Shown piece by piece: positions 4,335 through 5,156 of a stretch of 5,156 nucleotides of DNA. Source of the stretch: Clostridiales bacterium (lineage in GTDB: Bacteria; Bacillota; Clostridia; Christensenellales; CAG-314); contig DPQS01000051.1 in assembly GCA_003537755.1 (NCBI GenBank), forward strand, positions 1-5,156. The letters run 5' to 3'. Position 1 is the first letter of the stretch. Every line of letters starts with the position of its first letter. The notes below the pieces were generated by a model. The model was not told the origin of the DNA. It saw only the letters and a program-made list of their open reading frames with translations, and did no database searches. Position numbers and translations under genes: made by a program.

Positions 4335-5156
4335 ATGAGTAAAGCAGACGTAATTTTCAGACAAAACATGCGCCAAATCATAGACAACGGCGTATCGGAC
4401 AAGGATCAGAACGTGCGCCCGCATTGGGCAGACGGCACGCCTGCGCACACGCAAAAAGTGTTTTGCATTGTCAACAGGTACAACCTTGCGGAAGAGTTTC
4501 CTGCAATTACTCTGCGCAAAACGGGTTTCAAAAACGCCGTTGACGAACTGTTGTGGATCTGGCAGAAGAAAAGCAACAACGTGCACGATCTGCATAGCCA
4601 CATCTGGGACAGTTGGGCGGACGAAACGGGCAGTATCGGCAAGGCATACGGCTACCAACTGGGGGTAAAACATCGTTACCCCGAGGGTGACTTCGACCAG
4701 GTTGACCGCGTGCTGTACGACCTTAAAAACAACCCTGCCAGCCGCCGTATAATCACCAACATTTACGTGCATGCCGATCTGTCGGAAATGCACCTGTATC
4801 CTTGCGCATATTCGGTTACGTTCAATGTGACAAACGGACGGCTTAACGCCATACTCAACCAGCGCAGCAACGATATGGCTGTTGCCAACAACTGGAACGT
4901 GGTGCAGTACGCCGTACTGGTCCACATGATGGCGCAGGTGTCGGGGCTGGAGGCCGGGGAGCTGGTCCACGTCATCGCCGACGCCCACATCTACGACCGC
5001 CATGTGCCTATCGTGGAGCGGATGCTGGAGAAGGAGCCCCGTCCTGCGCCCAAGTTTGTTATGGACCCCTCCGTCACGGATTTCTACCGCTTTACACGGG
5101 ACAGCTTCTCGCTGGAGGGCTACGAGCCCCACCCCTTCGAGGACAAGATCCCCGTG
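4335..5156 (+). CDS. thyA: Thymidylate synthase, 3' end cut by the window
   Basis: ThyA makes dTMP from dUMP using methylene-tetrahydrofolate, the de novo source of thymine for DNA. The frame stays open for 274 codons to the window edge. The last residues, EGYEPHPFEDKIPV, resemble the usual ThyA end, so only a few codons are probably missing. Key parts are visible: ELLWIWQ (71-77), IWDSWADE (90-97), the phosphate-binding SRR (136-138), nucleophile Cys157 in LYPCAY, QRSND (176-180), Asn188, and DAHIYDRH (216-223) with His218 and Tyr220. Ala158 replaces the His that follows the catalytic Cys in E. coli (PCH), as in a divergent ThyA branch I associate with Clostridia. The start has AAAGGA 10 nt upstream and a good promoter. 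From about codon 195 onward the DNA becomes more GC-rich and codon choice changes sharply, though the frame and the family match continue. Confidence 0.95.
   Translation, partial: MSKADVIFRQNMRQIIDNGVSDKDQNVRPHWADGTPAHTQKVFCIVNRYNLAEEFPAITLRKTGFKNAVDELLWIWQKKSNNVHDLHSHIWDSWADETGSIGKAYGYQLGVKHRYPEGDFDQVDRVLYDLKNNPASRRIITNIYVHADLSEMHLYPCAYSVTFNVTNGRLNAILNQRSNDMAVANNWNVVQYAVLVHMMAQVSGLEAGELVHVIADAHIYDRHVPIVERMLEKEPRPAPKFVMDPSVTDFYRFTRDSFSLEGYEPHPFEDKIPV

Noticed and set aside
4173..5132. Long open frame of 319 codons on the minus strand opposite thyA
   Set aside because: The plus strand encodes an unmistakable ThyA with all catalytic motifs. The antisense frame has no recognisable domain, covers the promoter and leader of thyA, and is a by-product of codon composition.

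Overview
The window looks like chromosomal DNA from a Bacillota bacterium, most likely an uncultured Clostridia-type organism. The evidence is strong AGGAG-type ribosome binding sites, extended -10 promoters, a short Gram-positive-type NagB (241 aa), an ABC exporter pair of the NatA/NatB–YhaQ/YhaP kind, and a ThyA with a PCA instead of a PCH active-site motif. GC is near 50% in most of the window. No rRNA, tRNA, insertion sequence, phage gene or CRISPR array is visible.

Layout. Positions 54-3749 hold four genes on the minus strand. In transcription order these are an ABC transporter ATP-binding subunit (2835-3749), its ABC-2 type permease (1600-2838, overlapping by 4 bp), ribosomal protein S20 (rpsT, 905-1456) and glucosamine-6-phosphate deaminase (nagB, 54-779). 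A weak terminator follows the permease. rpsT has its own extended -10 promoter and a good intrinsic terminator, so the ABC pair, rpsT and nagB are probably separate transcription units. I found no convincing nagB promoter. Positions 3750-4334 form a 585-bp divergent intergenic region. It carries a promoter for each direction, a short palindromic element resembling a dispersed intergenic repeat, and an A-tract tandem array with roughly 31-bp units. On the plus strand thyA (4335 to the window edge) begins after a TTGACC-N17-TACAAT promoter and runs off the right end, probably lacking only a few codons.

How the genes relate. The two ABC genes encode one membrane exporter of unknown substrate. 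The other genes are housekeeping: amino-sugar catabolism (nagB), the small ribosomal subunit (rpsT) and dTMP synthesis (thyA). They show no functional link beyond adjacency.

Points worth a second look: an S20 of about twice the normal length with a histone-H1-like basic tail; the A-tract array, whose successive spacings are 33, 32, 31 and 30 bp (mean 31.5 bp, three helical turns) and which may be curved DNA between divergent promoters; a sharp rise in GC and change in codon choice inside thyA near 4918, suggesting either intragenic recombination or an assembly chimera; and a leader of about 175 nt ahead of the ABC operon that contains the dispersed-repeat-like element. I see no clear new multi-gene system here.
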